Shown here one piece after another: positions 1-5,474 of a stretch of 8,117 bases of DNA (its first letter is position 1; each line of letters begins with the position of its first letter). The stretch is from contig JAJXTQ010000074.1 in the NCBI GenBank assembly GCA_021783685.1, positions 1 to 8,117 of the forward strand, given 5' to 3'. The notes under the pieces were generated by a model. That model was not told where the DNA came from and did not search any database. It saw only the letters and a list, made by a program, of their open reading frames with translations. The DNA is from Pseudomonadota bacterium (GTDB lineage Bacteria; Pseudomonadota; Gammaproteobacteria; UBA5335). The position numbers and the translations under genes are program-made.

Positions 1-1
1 G

Positions 2-154
2 CCGCAATTGAAGATCATGCAGGAGGTGATCGCGCTGTCGGTGTTCATCCCGTTCGCCGTGCTCTACATGAAGGTCGAGCTGAAGTGGGATTTCCTGTGG
101 GCCGCGCTGTGCCTGATCGGGGCGGTGTACTTCATGTTCCGCGAGTCGGTCTAG
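2..154 (+). CDS. DUF486 family small membrane protein (C-terminal part)
   Basis: Only the last 50 codons are present; the gene begins before the window. The frame from base 2 reads PQLKIMQEVI, then a hydrophobic helix (LSVFIPFAVLY), a short charged turn (MKVELKWD) and a second hydrophobic helix (FLWAALCLIGAVYFMF), ending in RESV and a TAG stop. This two-helix end with QLKIMQEV and KWDFLWA matches the C-terminus of the DUF486 (DMT-like) family of about 110-residue integral membrane proteins, as I remember the family. The function of that family is not established. It is followed after 68 bp by a same-strand gene that has its own strong ribosome binding site, and nothing ties the two functionally. 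Confidence 0.75.
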   Translation, partial: PQLKIMQEVIALSVFIPFAVLYMKVELKWDFLWAALCLIGAVYFMFRESV

Positions 155-210
155 GCGGGCAGAGATTGCGGGCGATTCCTCGTCTATGTTTAGGGATCCG
201 TCGATTCTGC

Positions 211-217
211 AGGAGGT
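211..217 (+). promoter_or_regulatory. ribosome binding site that fixes the cupin start
   Basis: AGGAGGT lies 5 bases before the ATG at 223. It is a near-perfect Shine-Dalgarno sequence. It decides against the in-frame upstream start at 85, which would overlap the end of the preceding gene and bury the signal peptide. Confidence 0.8.
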
Positions 218-222
218 GCATC

Positions 223-690
223 ATGTTCAGCCACAACACGACACGCCGCGCGTGGCTCATGGCGCCCGTCGTGGCCATCCTCTTCGCCGCCGTTCCGGCA
301 TCCGCCCGGCAGTCACCGCTCGCACGCACCGCCGGGGACCCTGCGCTCAAGTGGGGCGGCTGTCCCGACTTCATGCCCAGGGGCTGCGAGATCGCGGTGC
401 TCCACGGGGATCCGGCGAAGGACAATGCCGACGTCTTCTTCAGGGTGCCCGCGAAGGCGGAGATCCCGCGCCACTGGCACACCTCGGCGGAGCGCATGGT
501 GCTGGTGGCCGGCGAGATGAGCGTGACCTACGACGGCCATGCGCCGGTGATGTTGAAACCGGGAAACTACGCCTACGGCCCGTCGAAGCTGCCGCATAGC
601 GCAGTCTGTGGCGATGCCGGCCCGTGTGTGCTCTTCATCGCGTTCGAGTCGCCGGTCGATGCGTTTGCGGGCGGCCCCCGAGAGAAATAG
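223..690 (+). CDS. exported cupin-domain protein
   Basis: 155 residues from the ATG at 223. Residues 1-28 form a standard Sec signal peptide: a basic stretch (HNTTRRAW), a hydrophobic core (LMAPVVAILFAAV) and an AxA-type cleavage site (PASA-R). The mature part is a single cupin. Motif 1 is visible as H84-W-H86 followed by E90 and G97 (pattern HxH-x3-E-x6-G), and the motif 2 histidine is likely H125 in KLPHSAV. Together these would bind one metal ion. Four cysteines (C47, C55, C129, C135) could make disulfides in the periplasm, as expected for an exported protein. Substrate and reaction cannot be read from the sequence; small single-domain cupins of this type include binding proteins and dioxygenase-like enzymes. 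No neighbour suggests a pathway. Confidence 0.8.
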   Translation: MFSHNTTRRAWLMAPVVAILFAAVPASARQSPLARTAGDPALKWGGCPDFMPRGCEIAVLHGDPAKDNADVFFRVPAKAEIPRHWHTSAERMVLVAGEMSVTYDGHAPVMLKPGNYAYGPSKLPHSAVCGDAGPCVLFIAFESPVDAFAGGPREK

Positions 691-860
691 GGGACAAGCT
701 TCCCTCTCCACTTGCGGGACTGCGGAAGGGCCGCTGCGGAGCAGCGGGCGTACCCGCCGGCGTACTCCTTGCGGGGAGGGGGGTTCGCACCAGGCAGCTG
801 CGATGGTTGCAGCTGCTTTACCCTCTCCCCAGCCCTCCCCTCGAGGGGGAGGGGGCAACA
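691..860. repeat. GC-rich intergenic stretch with several inverted repeats
   Basis: No convincing gene is present. The stretch holds a perfect hairpin CCGCTGC-GGA-GCAGCGG (731-747), an adjacent GCGGG-CGTA-CCCGC (745-758), paired GCAGCTGC palindromes (794-801 and 809-816), and a near-perfect palindrome CCCTCCCCTCGAGGGGGAGGG around 833-853. Strings such as CCCTCTCCCC are typical of short dispersed intergenic elements in proteobacterial genomes, so this may be a decayed copy of such an element. The hairpin at 731-747 lies 41 bp after the cupin stop and may help end its transcript, though no T-run follows. Confidence 0.5.
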
Positions 861-885
861 AAAAGCCCCGCGCGGGCGGGGCTTT
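860..885 (-). terminator. rho-independent terminator of the tusE/dsrC-like gene
   Basis: A perfect 9-bp inverted repeat (arms 862-870 and 877-885, AAAGCCCCG / CGGGGCTTT, 6-base loop) lies 19 bp past the stop of the minus-strand gene. Read on the minus strand the GC-rich stem is followed by CTTTTTGTTG. On the plus strand only TTT follows the stem, so it may also act weakly for the cupin transcript. Confidence 0.85.
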
Positions 886-903
886 CGGCGAAGCGTTACC
901 GAC

Positions 904-1236
904 TCAGACGCAGCCGGTCGGCTTCGGGGTGCCGGCGTAGCGGCCGGCCTGCTTGGCGGGGCCGAACGGGAACAGGTCGAACAGGAATTTCTTGTCGCCC
1001 CACTCGTCGCCGAACTCTTCCTTCAGGCCCTTCTGCAGGAAGCGCAGGTTGGGAGCGGTACCGTTCTGCGCGAACTGGTCGCGCATGTAGTGGATGACCT
1101 TCCAGTGGTTCTCGGCCAGTTGCAGGTTGTCTTCCTTGGCCAGTTCGACGGCCAGTTCCTCGGACCAGTCTTCCAGGTTGACCAGATAGCCTTCGGGGTC
1201 GGTTTCGACGATTTTTCCGTTGATTTCGCGTTCCAT
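904..1236 (-). CDS. tusE: DsrC/TusE family sulfur carrier protein, single-cysteine type
   Basis: 110 residues, the usual size for the family. The order of landmarks is typical: an N-terminal strand (REINGKIVETDPEGYL), a helical middle with W24, H44-W45 and Y50-M51-R52, and the C-terminal arm ending PKPTGCV with the conserved penultimate cysteine C109. In DsrC proper a second cysteine sits 11 residues before this one; here that position is G98. The protein is thus of the one-cysteine type, like E. coli TusE, which accepts persulfide from TusBCD for tRNA 2-thiouridine synthesis. In sulfur oxidisers related one-cysteine proteins are also placed in cytoplasmic sulfur trafficking with rhodaneses and TusA. 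No tusBCD or dsr genes lie in the window, so the pathway is open. It is a single-gene unit with its own promoter and terminator. The symbol tusE is the nearest name, not a proven orthology. Confidence 0.85.
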   Translation of the reverse strand: MEREINGKIVETDPEGYLVNLEDWSEELAVELAKEDNLQLAENHWKVIHYMRDQFAQNGTAPNLRFLQKGLKEEFGDEWGDKKFLFDLFPFGPAKQAGRYAGTPKPTGCV

Positions 1237-1276
1237 GTTGCAGTCCTTGCTGTGATCAAAAAATTACGATGGACGC

Positions 1277-1305
1277 ACAATAGAATAACCTAGTAAATTG
1301 GTCAA
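1277..1305 (-). promoter_or_regulatory. sigma70-like promoter of the tusE/dsrC-like gene
   Basis: On the minus strand TTGACC (1305-1300) and TATTGT (1282-1277) are separated by exactly 17 bases, inside an AT-rich island 41-69 bp upstream of the start codon. The -35 matches the consensus in 5 of 6 positions and the -10 in 4 of 6. The start codon is preceded by AAGGA at a workable distance. Confidence 0.65.
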
Positions 1306-1356
1306 CCATTTCGTTTGCATGGGTATTCGCCGCCGAGCGGGCGGGTGCCGCGGGGA

Positions 1357-2235
1357 TCAGCGCAGCGCGAACGCGAGTACCACCGGCATGACCGCCAGCG
1401 CCGAAAGGTTGCCGAGCAGGACGATCGACGCGACGCGCTCGGGCTCCTGGCGGTACTGCTCGGCCATCAGGTAGTTGAGGACCGCGGGCGGCAGCGCGCC
1501 GAACACCAGCAGGATCGACTGCTGCACCGGGTCGAGGTCGAGCCAGGGTGTCACCAGCAGCACCATGACGATGCCGGTCGCAGGCGACACGATGCCGCTC
1601 GCCAGCCCGATGTGCCAGTCGCGGAAGCTCACCTGGTTGAGCCGCACGCCGAGCGCGAACAGCAGCATCGGGATCGAGGCGTCGCCGACCATCTTGATCG
1701 CGGTGTAGAGCGGGTCGGGCAGCACGGCGCCGGACAGGCTCACCGCGACGCCCGCCACGGTCGCCGCCATCACCGGCGTTTTCAGCAGCTGCGCGAGGCG
1801 CATGCGGTGCGCCAGCATGTAGGGGCCGAGCGAGAAATGCAGCACCATCTCGACCAGGAACAGGATGATCGCCGCTCCGAGCGCCGCCTCGCCGAAGGCG
1901 AGCACGATGAGCGGGATGCCCATGTTGCCGGAGTTGTTGAACATCATCGGCGGCACGAAGGTCTTGGCGTCGACCTTGAGCAGCCGCGCCATGGGCCAGG
2001 CGAGCAGGCCCGAGCCGAGGATCACCGCGCCGCCGCCGGCCGCCAGCTGCCAGTAGTGCGCGAAGTCGAACTCCTTCGACGCCAGCGCGGCGAACACCAG
2101 CGCCGGCACCAGCACGTCCATGCTGATCTGGTTGGTCACCCCGATGTCGGGGCGCTTGACCCGGCCGTACCACCAGCCGATGCCGATGACGGCGAACACC
2201 GGGAAGACGATGGAGAGGATGCGCAGGGCGAGCAT
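1357..2235 (-). CDS. auxin efflux carrier (AEC) family permease
   Basis: 292 residues of mostly hydrophobic sequence, with about nine or ten membrane spans by eye. Family landmarks are an N-terminal helix (FPVFAVIGIGWWYG, 11-24), a conserved central motif N100-N-S-G-N-M-G-I-P-L109 in the discontinuous helix of the transport core, and the C-terminal motif P249-P-A-V-L-N-Y-L-M-A-E-Q-Y261. The length is close to that of bacterial AEC (TC 2.A.69) transporters such as malate permease-like proteins. Bacterial members move small organic acids or other anions; the substrate here cannot be told. It starts 34 bp after the rhodanese stop and probably shares its transcript. The ribosome binding site is weak, which fits translation within an operon. 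Confidence 0.85.
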   Translation of the reverse strand: MLALRILSIVFPVFAVIGIGWWYGRVKRPDIGVTNQISMDVLVPALVFAALASKEFDFAHYWQLAAGGGAVILGSGLLAWPMARLLKVDAKTFVPPMMFNNSGNMGIPLIVLAFGEAALGAAIILFLVEMVLHFSLGPYMLAHRMRLAQLLKTPVMAATVAGVAVSLSGAVLPDPLYTAIKMVGDASIPMLLFALGVRLNQVSFRDWHIGLASGIVSPATGIVMVLLVTPWLDLDPVQQSILLVFGALPPAVLNYLMAEQYRQEPERVASIVLLGNLSALAVMPVVLAFALR

Positions 2236-2269
2236 CGCGGGTGTGCAACAGCGGGCGAAAGCGGGTGCG

Positions 2270-2656
2270 TCAGGCGGCCGGTCGCTTGCGGGCGAGCTTG
2301 CCGCCTGCCGCCTTGTACGCCTCGAGGCCGCCCTCGATGTAGCGCGCCTTGACGCCGGCGGCCTGCAGGCGGTCGACCACCTGGTTCGACACCTCGCCGC
2401 CGCGCACGCAGTAGATCACCACCTCGTGGGTCTTGGGCACCGCGTCGATCCACGCGTCGATCTTGCCGGGGTTCTTCCACAAGGCGCCGGGGAGGGTCTC
2501 GTCGGACGCCGCGTAGTCGGCCTCGCGCCGCACGTCGAACACCAGGGTGGTGTCGGGGTCCACCTTGCCAGGTTTGATCGTGCGCGCCAGTTCGTCGCAT
2601 CTTTCGCCGGGGTTGGCGCAGCCGCAGCGCTTCAGGGGTTGGGTCTTGGGTTCCAT
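2270..2656 (-). CDS. rhodanese-like sulfurtransferase domain protein
   Basis: 128 residues with one rhodanese domain. The CH2A-like motif is V39-F-D-V-R-R44 with E45 and Y48, and the active-site loop is C83-V-R-G-G-E-V-S90, with C83 as the persulfide-carrying cysteine. The C-terminal GGLEAYKAAGG (from about 109) is the usual end of the fold. It resembles the short rhodaneses annotated next to chromate transporters as sulfurtransferase/chromate resistance proteins, and a chrA stub does lie 8 bp upstream. An unusual feature is the N-terminal C11-G-C13 plus C20, which is not part of a normal rhodanese and might bind a metal or take part in sulfur relay. The start is supported by GAGGA a few bases before the ATG. 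It likely forms a transcript with the AEC permease. Confidence 0.85.
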   Translation of the reverse strand: MEPKTQPLKRCGCANPGERCDELARTIKPGKVDPDTTLVFDVRREADYAASDETLPGALWKNPGKIDAWIDAVPKTHEVVIYCVRGGEVSNQVVDRLQAAGVKARYIEGGLEAYKAAGGKLARKRPAA

Positions 2657-2663
2657 GGTGTCC

Positions 2664-2916
2664 TCACATCGATAACGAATAAGCCAGCCCGAAGAGGGCG
2701 CGCACGCCGATCACCTTCATGATGTCGGCCTTGTATTTCGTATTTCCACAGCGCGACGAAGGCGGCGAGCGCGACGATGACGGGGAACCATTCGAAGGTC
2801 CCGGCGAACGGCGCGCCTGCCGTGCCCTGCGGCCAGAAGGTATGCCAGGCGAAGAATACCGCCAGATTGAGAATCATGCCGACCACCGCGGCGAGGCCGC
2901 CACGACGGGCGGAGCG
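2664..2916 (-). pseudogene. chrA: C-terminal remnant of a chromate (ChrA family) transporter, frameshifted
   Basis: Minus-strand codons from about 2900 read G-L-A-A-V-V-G-M-I-L-N-L-A, then FFAWHTFWPQ, then FEWFPVIVALAAFVALWKY, which is the pattern of the last two helices of ChrA/CHR family transporters. Full proteins are about 400 residues, so the N-terminal 80 percent is missing. The frame is also broken: the 7-mer GTATTTC occurs twice in tandem (2733-2746). Deleting one copy restores W-K-Y-K-A-D-I-M-K-V-I-G-V-R-A-L-F-G-L-A-Y-S-L-S-M followed by TGA at 2666-2664, a normal ChrA end only 7 bp before the rhodanese ATG. This shows an ancestral chrA-rhodanese pair. The exact 5' limit of the remnant is uncertain. 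Confidence 0.75.
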
Positions 2917-2927
2917 GAGCTCGCCTG

Positions 2928-2959
2928 GCGAAGCGCAATCACATAGGCATGCGCTTCGC
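2928..2959. repeat. 10-bp perfect inverted repeat at the edge of the chrA remnant
   Basis: GCGAAGCGCA (2928-2937) and TGCGCTTCGC (2950-2959) are exact reverse complements around a 12-base loop. It sits where the recognisable chrA sequence fades and just before the AT-rich sbtA control region. It may be a hairpin that insulates the sbtA promoter, or a scar of the deletion that removed most of chrA. No T-run follows on either strand. Confidence 0.45.
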
Positions 2960-2968
2960 GTGGTTGTT

Positions 2969-2990
2969 ATCATTCACTTTAGTGAATGAT
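2969..2990. promoter_or_regulatory. operator-like dyad upstream of sbtA (candidate CbbR site, copy 1)
   Basis: ATCATTCACT-TT-AGTGAATGAT is a perfect 10-bp inverted repeat with a 2-base centre. The inner 18 bases (2971-2988) recur with one arm mismatch upstream of csoS2 (5341-5358). The dyad contains the LysR-type T-N11-A spacing. Its centre lies about 65 bp before the inferred sbtA transcription start, the usual recognition position for LysR activators. Confidence 0.7.
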
Positions 2991-3008
2991 GTTAATTACC
3001 AATCGATA

Positions 3009-3038
3009 TTGTTTGTTATCGTTTTCGATCCATAGAAT
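3009..3038 (+). promoter_or_regulatory. candidate sbtAB promoter
   Basis: TTGTTT (3009-3014) and TAGAAT (3033-3038) are 18 bases apart. The -10 is strong (5 of 6) and the -35 weak (3 of 6), as expected for an activator-dependent promoter. The spacing from the upstream dyad equals that at csoS2 to the base. Confidence 0.5.
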
Positions 3039-3076
3039 GGACGGACTCTCCCGTGTGCAAACCCGCAGAGGCCGCC

Positions 3077-4051
3077 ATGTTCAGTCTGTCCAATACACTG
3101 ATCCCTGCAATCCTGTTCTTCGCGCTGGGCTTCCTCGCGCAGCTGGTTCGCTCGGATCTGAAGTTCCCGCCTGATCTCGCCAAGGCCCTGTCCATCTACC
3201 TGCTCGTCGGGATCGGCCTGCACGGCGGCATCGAACTGGCCAGGATCGACGCGGCCGGAGCGGTGAGCGCCGTGGCTGCGGCGCTCGGGCTGGGCTTCGG
3301 GCTGCCCGTGATCGCCTATGCCATCCTGACCGGGGTGGTCCGGCTGGACCGCCTCAATGCCGCCGCAATTTCGGCCCACTACGGCTCGGTCAGCGCCGGC
3401 ACCTTCGTCACGGCCATCGCTTTTCTCGATTCGGTGAAGCTGCCCCACGAAGGCTACCCGGTGATCATGCTGGCGATCATGGAGTCGCCCGCCATCATCA
3501 TCGGCCTGGTGCTGGCGAACCTGGCACGCAAGGGGGAGGGCAACGGGCACCAGAAGCGGGTCAGCCGCGAGCTGGTGCACGATGCCTTCACCAACGGCAG
3601 CGTGGTGCTGCTGCTCGGCAGCATGCTGATCGGCGCCATCGCCCAGCCTGCGGGTCTTGCCAAGGTCATGCCGTTCTACGGCATGATGTTCATGGGCGTG
3701 CTGAGCCTGTTCCTGCTCGACATGGGGATGGAGGCGGCCCGCCGGATCGGCGATTTCCGCAAGGTCGGCCCCTCCCTACTGATGTTCGGCATCATGATGC
3801 CGTTGATCGGGGCGGCCGTAGGCCTGGCCACGGGGCACTGGCTGCTCGGGTTTGGCGTGGGCGGCACGCTGCTGGTGGCGGTGCTGGCGGCGAGCGCGTC
3901 GTACATCGCAGTGCCGCCGGCCATGCGGCTTGCCGTTCCCGAGGCGAGTCCGGCGCTGTTCCTGACGCTGTCGCTCGGGGTGACCTTTCCGTTCAACGTC
4001 ATCGTGGGCATCCCCCTGTACTTCTGGGCGGCCCAGCGCCTGGCAGGCTAA
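3077..4051 (+). CDS. sbtA: SbtA-type sodium-dependent bicarbonate transporter
   Basis: 324 residues, an inner-membrane protein with about ten hydrophobic spans. SbtA imports bicarbonate, probably with Na+, to raise the cytoplasmic pool that feeds carboxysomes. Family motifs are in order: LVRSDLKFP (23-31), K36-A-L-S-I-Y-L in the first repeat, H101-Y-G-S-V-S-A-G-T-F110, M135-E-S-P-A-I140, a cytosolic loop around 150-168 that separates the two halves, A272-S-A-S-Y-I-A-V-P-P-A-M-R284, and G301-V-T-F-P-F-N307. It is somewhat shorter than cyanobacterial SbtA (about 370), as in other proteobacterial members, mainly because the central loop is short. The ATG at 3077 follows a GAGG (3068-3071). The longer reading from GTG 3053 only adds MCKPAEAA, a polar stretch, and is less likely. 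It is in an operon with sbtB. Confidence 0.9.
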   Translation: MFSLSNTLIPAILFFALGFLAQLVRSDLKFPPDLAKALSIYLLVGIGLHGGIELARIDAAGAVSAVAAALGLGFGLPVIAYAILTGVVRLDRLNAAAISAHYGSVSAGTFVTAIAFLDSVKLPHEGYPVIMLAIMESPAIIIGLVLANLARKGEGNGHQKRVSRELVHDAFTNGSVVLLLGSMLIGAIAQPAGLAKVMPFYGMMFMGVLSLFLLDMGMEAARRIGDFRKVGPSLLMFGIMMPLIGAAVGLATGHWLLGFGVGGTLLVAVLAASASYIAVPPAMRLAVPEASPALFLTLSLGVTFPFNVIVGIPLYFWAAQRLAG

Positions 4052-4066
4052 GTCCAAGGAGCCATC

Positions 4067-4360
4067 ATGAAACCGGTCAAACGCATCGAAATCGTCATCG
4101 AGGAAATCGAGGTCGACAATGTCATCAGTGAGCTCGACCGCATCGGCGTGGTGGGCTACACCATCGTGCCCCGCGCCGCCGGCCGCGGCGAGCGCGGCGT
4201 GCGCTACGAAAGCGTGCAGGGCTTGAACAATGTGCTGATGACGATTGCCTGCGACGAACGGCAGGCCGCCCAGGTGATCGATGCGATCCGCCCCGTCCTC
4301 AAGCGCTACGGCGGCATCTGCCTGGTGTCCGACGCCATGTGGGTGATCCACGACTCATGA
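4067..4360 (+). CDS. sbtB: SbtB-like PII-family regulator of SbtA
   Basis: 97 residues with the ferredoxin-like PII fold pattern: strand KRIEIVIEE (5-13), helix V16-D-N-V-I-S-E-L-D-R-I-G, then G30-Y-T-I-V34, a short T-loop-like segment rich in Gly and Arg (38-48), helix A67-A-Q-V-I-D-A-I-R-P-V-L and a last strand G82-G-I-C-L-V-S-D-A-M-W-V-I. SbtB proteins are trimeric, bind adenine nucleotides including cAMP, and bind SbtA to shut bicarbonate flux. The C-terminal CGPxGC redox loop known from Synechocystis SbtB is absent: the protein ends HDS soon after the last strand. AAGGAG (4056-4061) precedes the ATG, 15 bp after the sbtA stop. The 3' end overlaps the 3' end of cbbR by 6 bp. Confidence 0.85.
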   Translation: MKPVKRIEIVIEEIEVDNVISELDRIGVVGYTIVPRAAGRGERGVRYESVQGLNNVLMTIACDERQAAQVIDAIRPVLKRYGGICLVSDAMWVIHDS

Positions 4361-5305
4361 GCGCGTGACCCGGCGCTTGCTGCGCGCGGCCGGCCGCGGC
4401 TGCGGCAGGGTAACCACGCGGCCGGCATCGTTCAGCACGAATTCATGGAACGCCTGCGCGATGGGCGACAGGCGCTTACCGTTGCGGTGCACCAGGTACC
4501 ACTCCTTCATGATCGGAAACCCCTCCACGCTGAGGATGGCGATCCGGTTCAGCGCCAGCTCGAACTCCAGGGTGTGAAGCGACACGATGCCGAGCCCGAG
4601 GCCGGCCATCACCGCGTGCTTGATCGCCTCGTTGCGGCTCATTTCCATCGAGGTGTTGAGCGTGACGTTGCGATCGCCAAAAAAGCGTTCCACGGCGTTG
4701 CGGGTGCCCGAGCCGCGCTCGCGCAGGATGAAGGTCTCCTCCTCCAGTCGGCTGAGCGGGATGCGGCTCATCTGTGCCAGCGGATGGTCCGGGCGCGCGA
4801 TGATCACCAGCGGGTTCTGCATGAAGGCCTGGGCGGTCAGGTCCATGTTGCCCGGAGGCGTGCCCATGATGGCCATGTCCGGGATGTTCTCCTGCAGCTG
4901 CGTTACCAGTTCCTCGCGGTTGGTGACTTCCAGATGCACCTGGGTGCCGGGATGGTGCTTGATGAACTCGGCCAGCAGATAGGGCGCGAAGTACTTGCCG
5001 GTGCTGGTCACCGTCAGCGACAGCGTCCCGCGCGTCACTCCCTTCATTTCATCCAGCACCGACTCGATGTCGCGGAACTGCTGCGCGATGTTGCGGCTGA
5101 AGGCGTAGACCTCGCGGCCCGCCTCGGTCAGGAAGATCTTCTTGCCCATCTGCTCGAACAGCGGCAAGCCGACTTCCTCCTCCAGCTGCTTGATCTGGGT
5201 GGAGACCGCGGGCTGCGTCAGGTGCAGCTCTTCGGACGCGCGGGTGAAGCTGGAATTGCGCGCAACGGCTTCCAGCAGGCGCAACTGGCGAAACGTCACA
5301 TTCAT
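4355..5305 (-). CDS. cbbR: LysR-type transcriptional regulator, CbbR-like
   Basis: 316 residues. The N-terminal winged helix-turn-helix is typical (F5-R-Q-L-R-L-L-E-A-V, then S19-F-T-R-A-S-E-E-L-H-L-T-Q-P-A-V-S-T and L50-F-E-Q), followed by the linker helix (about 62-88) and a periplasmic-binding-protein-like effector domain (about 92-300). CbbR proteins activate CO2-fixation operons in response to metabolites of carbon and redox state. The assignment rests on family resemblance (for example the FRQLRLLEAVARN start and the VTSTGKYFAPYLLAEF segment) and on its place between sbtAB and csoS2. The last 20 residues (about 297-316) are basic and low-complexity. GGGAG-type sequences lie shortly before the ATG. 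It runs convergently into sbtB and divergently from csoS2, a classical arrangement for a LysR regulator and its target. Confidence 0.9.
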   Translation of the reverse strand: MNVTFRQLRLLEAVARNSSFTRASEELHLTQPAVSTQIKQLEEEVGLPLFEQMGKKIFLTEAGREVYAFSRNIAQQFRDIESVLDEMKGVTRGTLSLTVTSTGKYFAPYLLAEFIKHHPGTQVHLEVTNREELVTQLQENIPDMAIMGTPPGNMDLTAQAFMQNPLVIIARPDHPLAQMSRIPLSRLEEETFILRERGSGTRNAVERFFGDRNVTLNTSMEMSRNEAIKHAVMAGLGLGIVSLHTLEFELALNRIAILSVEGFPIMKEWYLVHRNGKRLSPIAQAFHEFVLNDAGRVVTLPQPRPAARSKRRVTRS

Positions 5306-5333
5306 CGCGGTTTTCTCCCTCTCCCTGTGATGG

Positions 5334-5362
5334 GTTTAACCATTCACAATCGTAAATGTAAA
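5334..5362 (-). promoter_or_regulatory. candidate cbbR promoter, overlapped by the operator
   Basis: On the minus strand TTTACA (5362-5357, 5 of 6 to the -35 consensus) and TTAAAC (5339-5334, only 3 of 6) are 17 bases apart. The 18-bp dyad at 5341-5358 fills this spacer, so a bound regulator would block the promoter. The weak -10 keeps confidence low. Confidence 0.35.
5341..5358. promoter_or_regulatory. operator-like dyad in the cbbR-csoS2 intergenic region (candidate CbbR site, copy 2)
   Basis: CATTCAC-AATC-GTAAATG, an imperfect 7-bp inverted repeat (one mismatch) with a 4-base centre. It matches the sbtA copy (CATTCAC-TTTA-GTGAATG) at 13 of the 14 arm positions. It also has the T-N11-A spacing. 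A second, AT-only dyad AATAA-ATA-TTATT follows at 5364-5376, between this site and the -35, where LysR proteins often have an activation site. Confidence 0.65.
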
Positions 5363-5378
5363 CAATAAATATTATTCA

Positions 5379-5408
5379 TTATAAATTATGTATGTGTCTC
5401 CGTATATT
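5379..5408 (+). promoter_or_regulatory. candidate csoS2 promoter
   Basis: TTATAA (5379-5384) and TATATT (5403-5408) are 18 bases apart; matches to the consensus are 4 of 6 and 5 of 6. The offset from the upstream dyad (38 and 62 bases, start to start) is the same as for sbtA. The leader to the start codon would be about 60 bases. Confidence 0.45.
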
Positions 5409-5460
5409 CACCACAAGCGCCGGATCATGCGCCCCCGACCCAACGATCAACAGCTGAAGC

Positions 5461-5466
5461 AAAGGA
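5461..5466 (+). promoter_or_regulatory. ribosome binding site that fixes the csoS2 start
   Basis: AAAGGA ends 8 bases before the ATG at 5475. The reading frame is open back to 5388, but that extension has no comparable site and would cover the promoter leader. The start at 5475 also gives the short acidic/serine-rich lead-in usual before the first CsoS2 N-repeat. Confidence 0.65.
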
Positions 5467-5474
5467 ATGCATCC

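Noticed and set aside
85..222. Upstream extension of the cupin gene
   Set aside because: It would overlap the end of the DUF486 gene and hide a clear signal peptide; the strong AGGAGGT before 223 marks the real start.
1315..2352. 345-codon plus-strand open frame opposite the AEC permease
   Set aside because: The product is rich in His, Arg and Gln with no hydrophobic core, typical of the antisense of a membrane protein in GC-rich DNA.
4361..4420. Terminator between sbtB and cbbR
   Set aside because: The stretch is GC-rich cbbR coding sequence with short palindromes (GGCCGGCC-like) but no T-run on either strand.
5388..5474. Upstream extension of csoS2 from 5388
   Set aside because: It lies in the AT-rich promoter leader and lacks a ribosome binding site; AAAGGA before 5475 is better.
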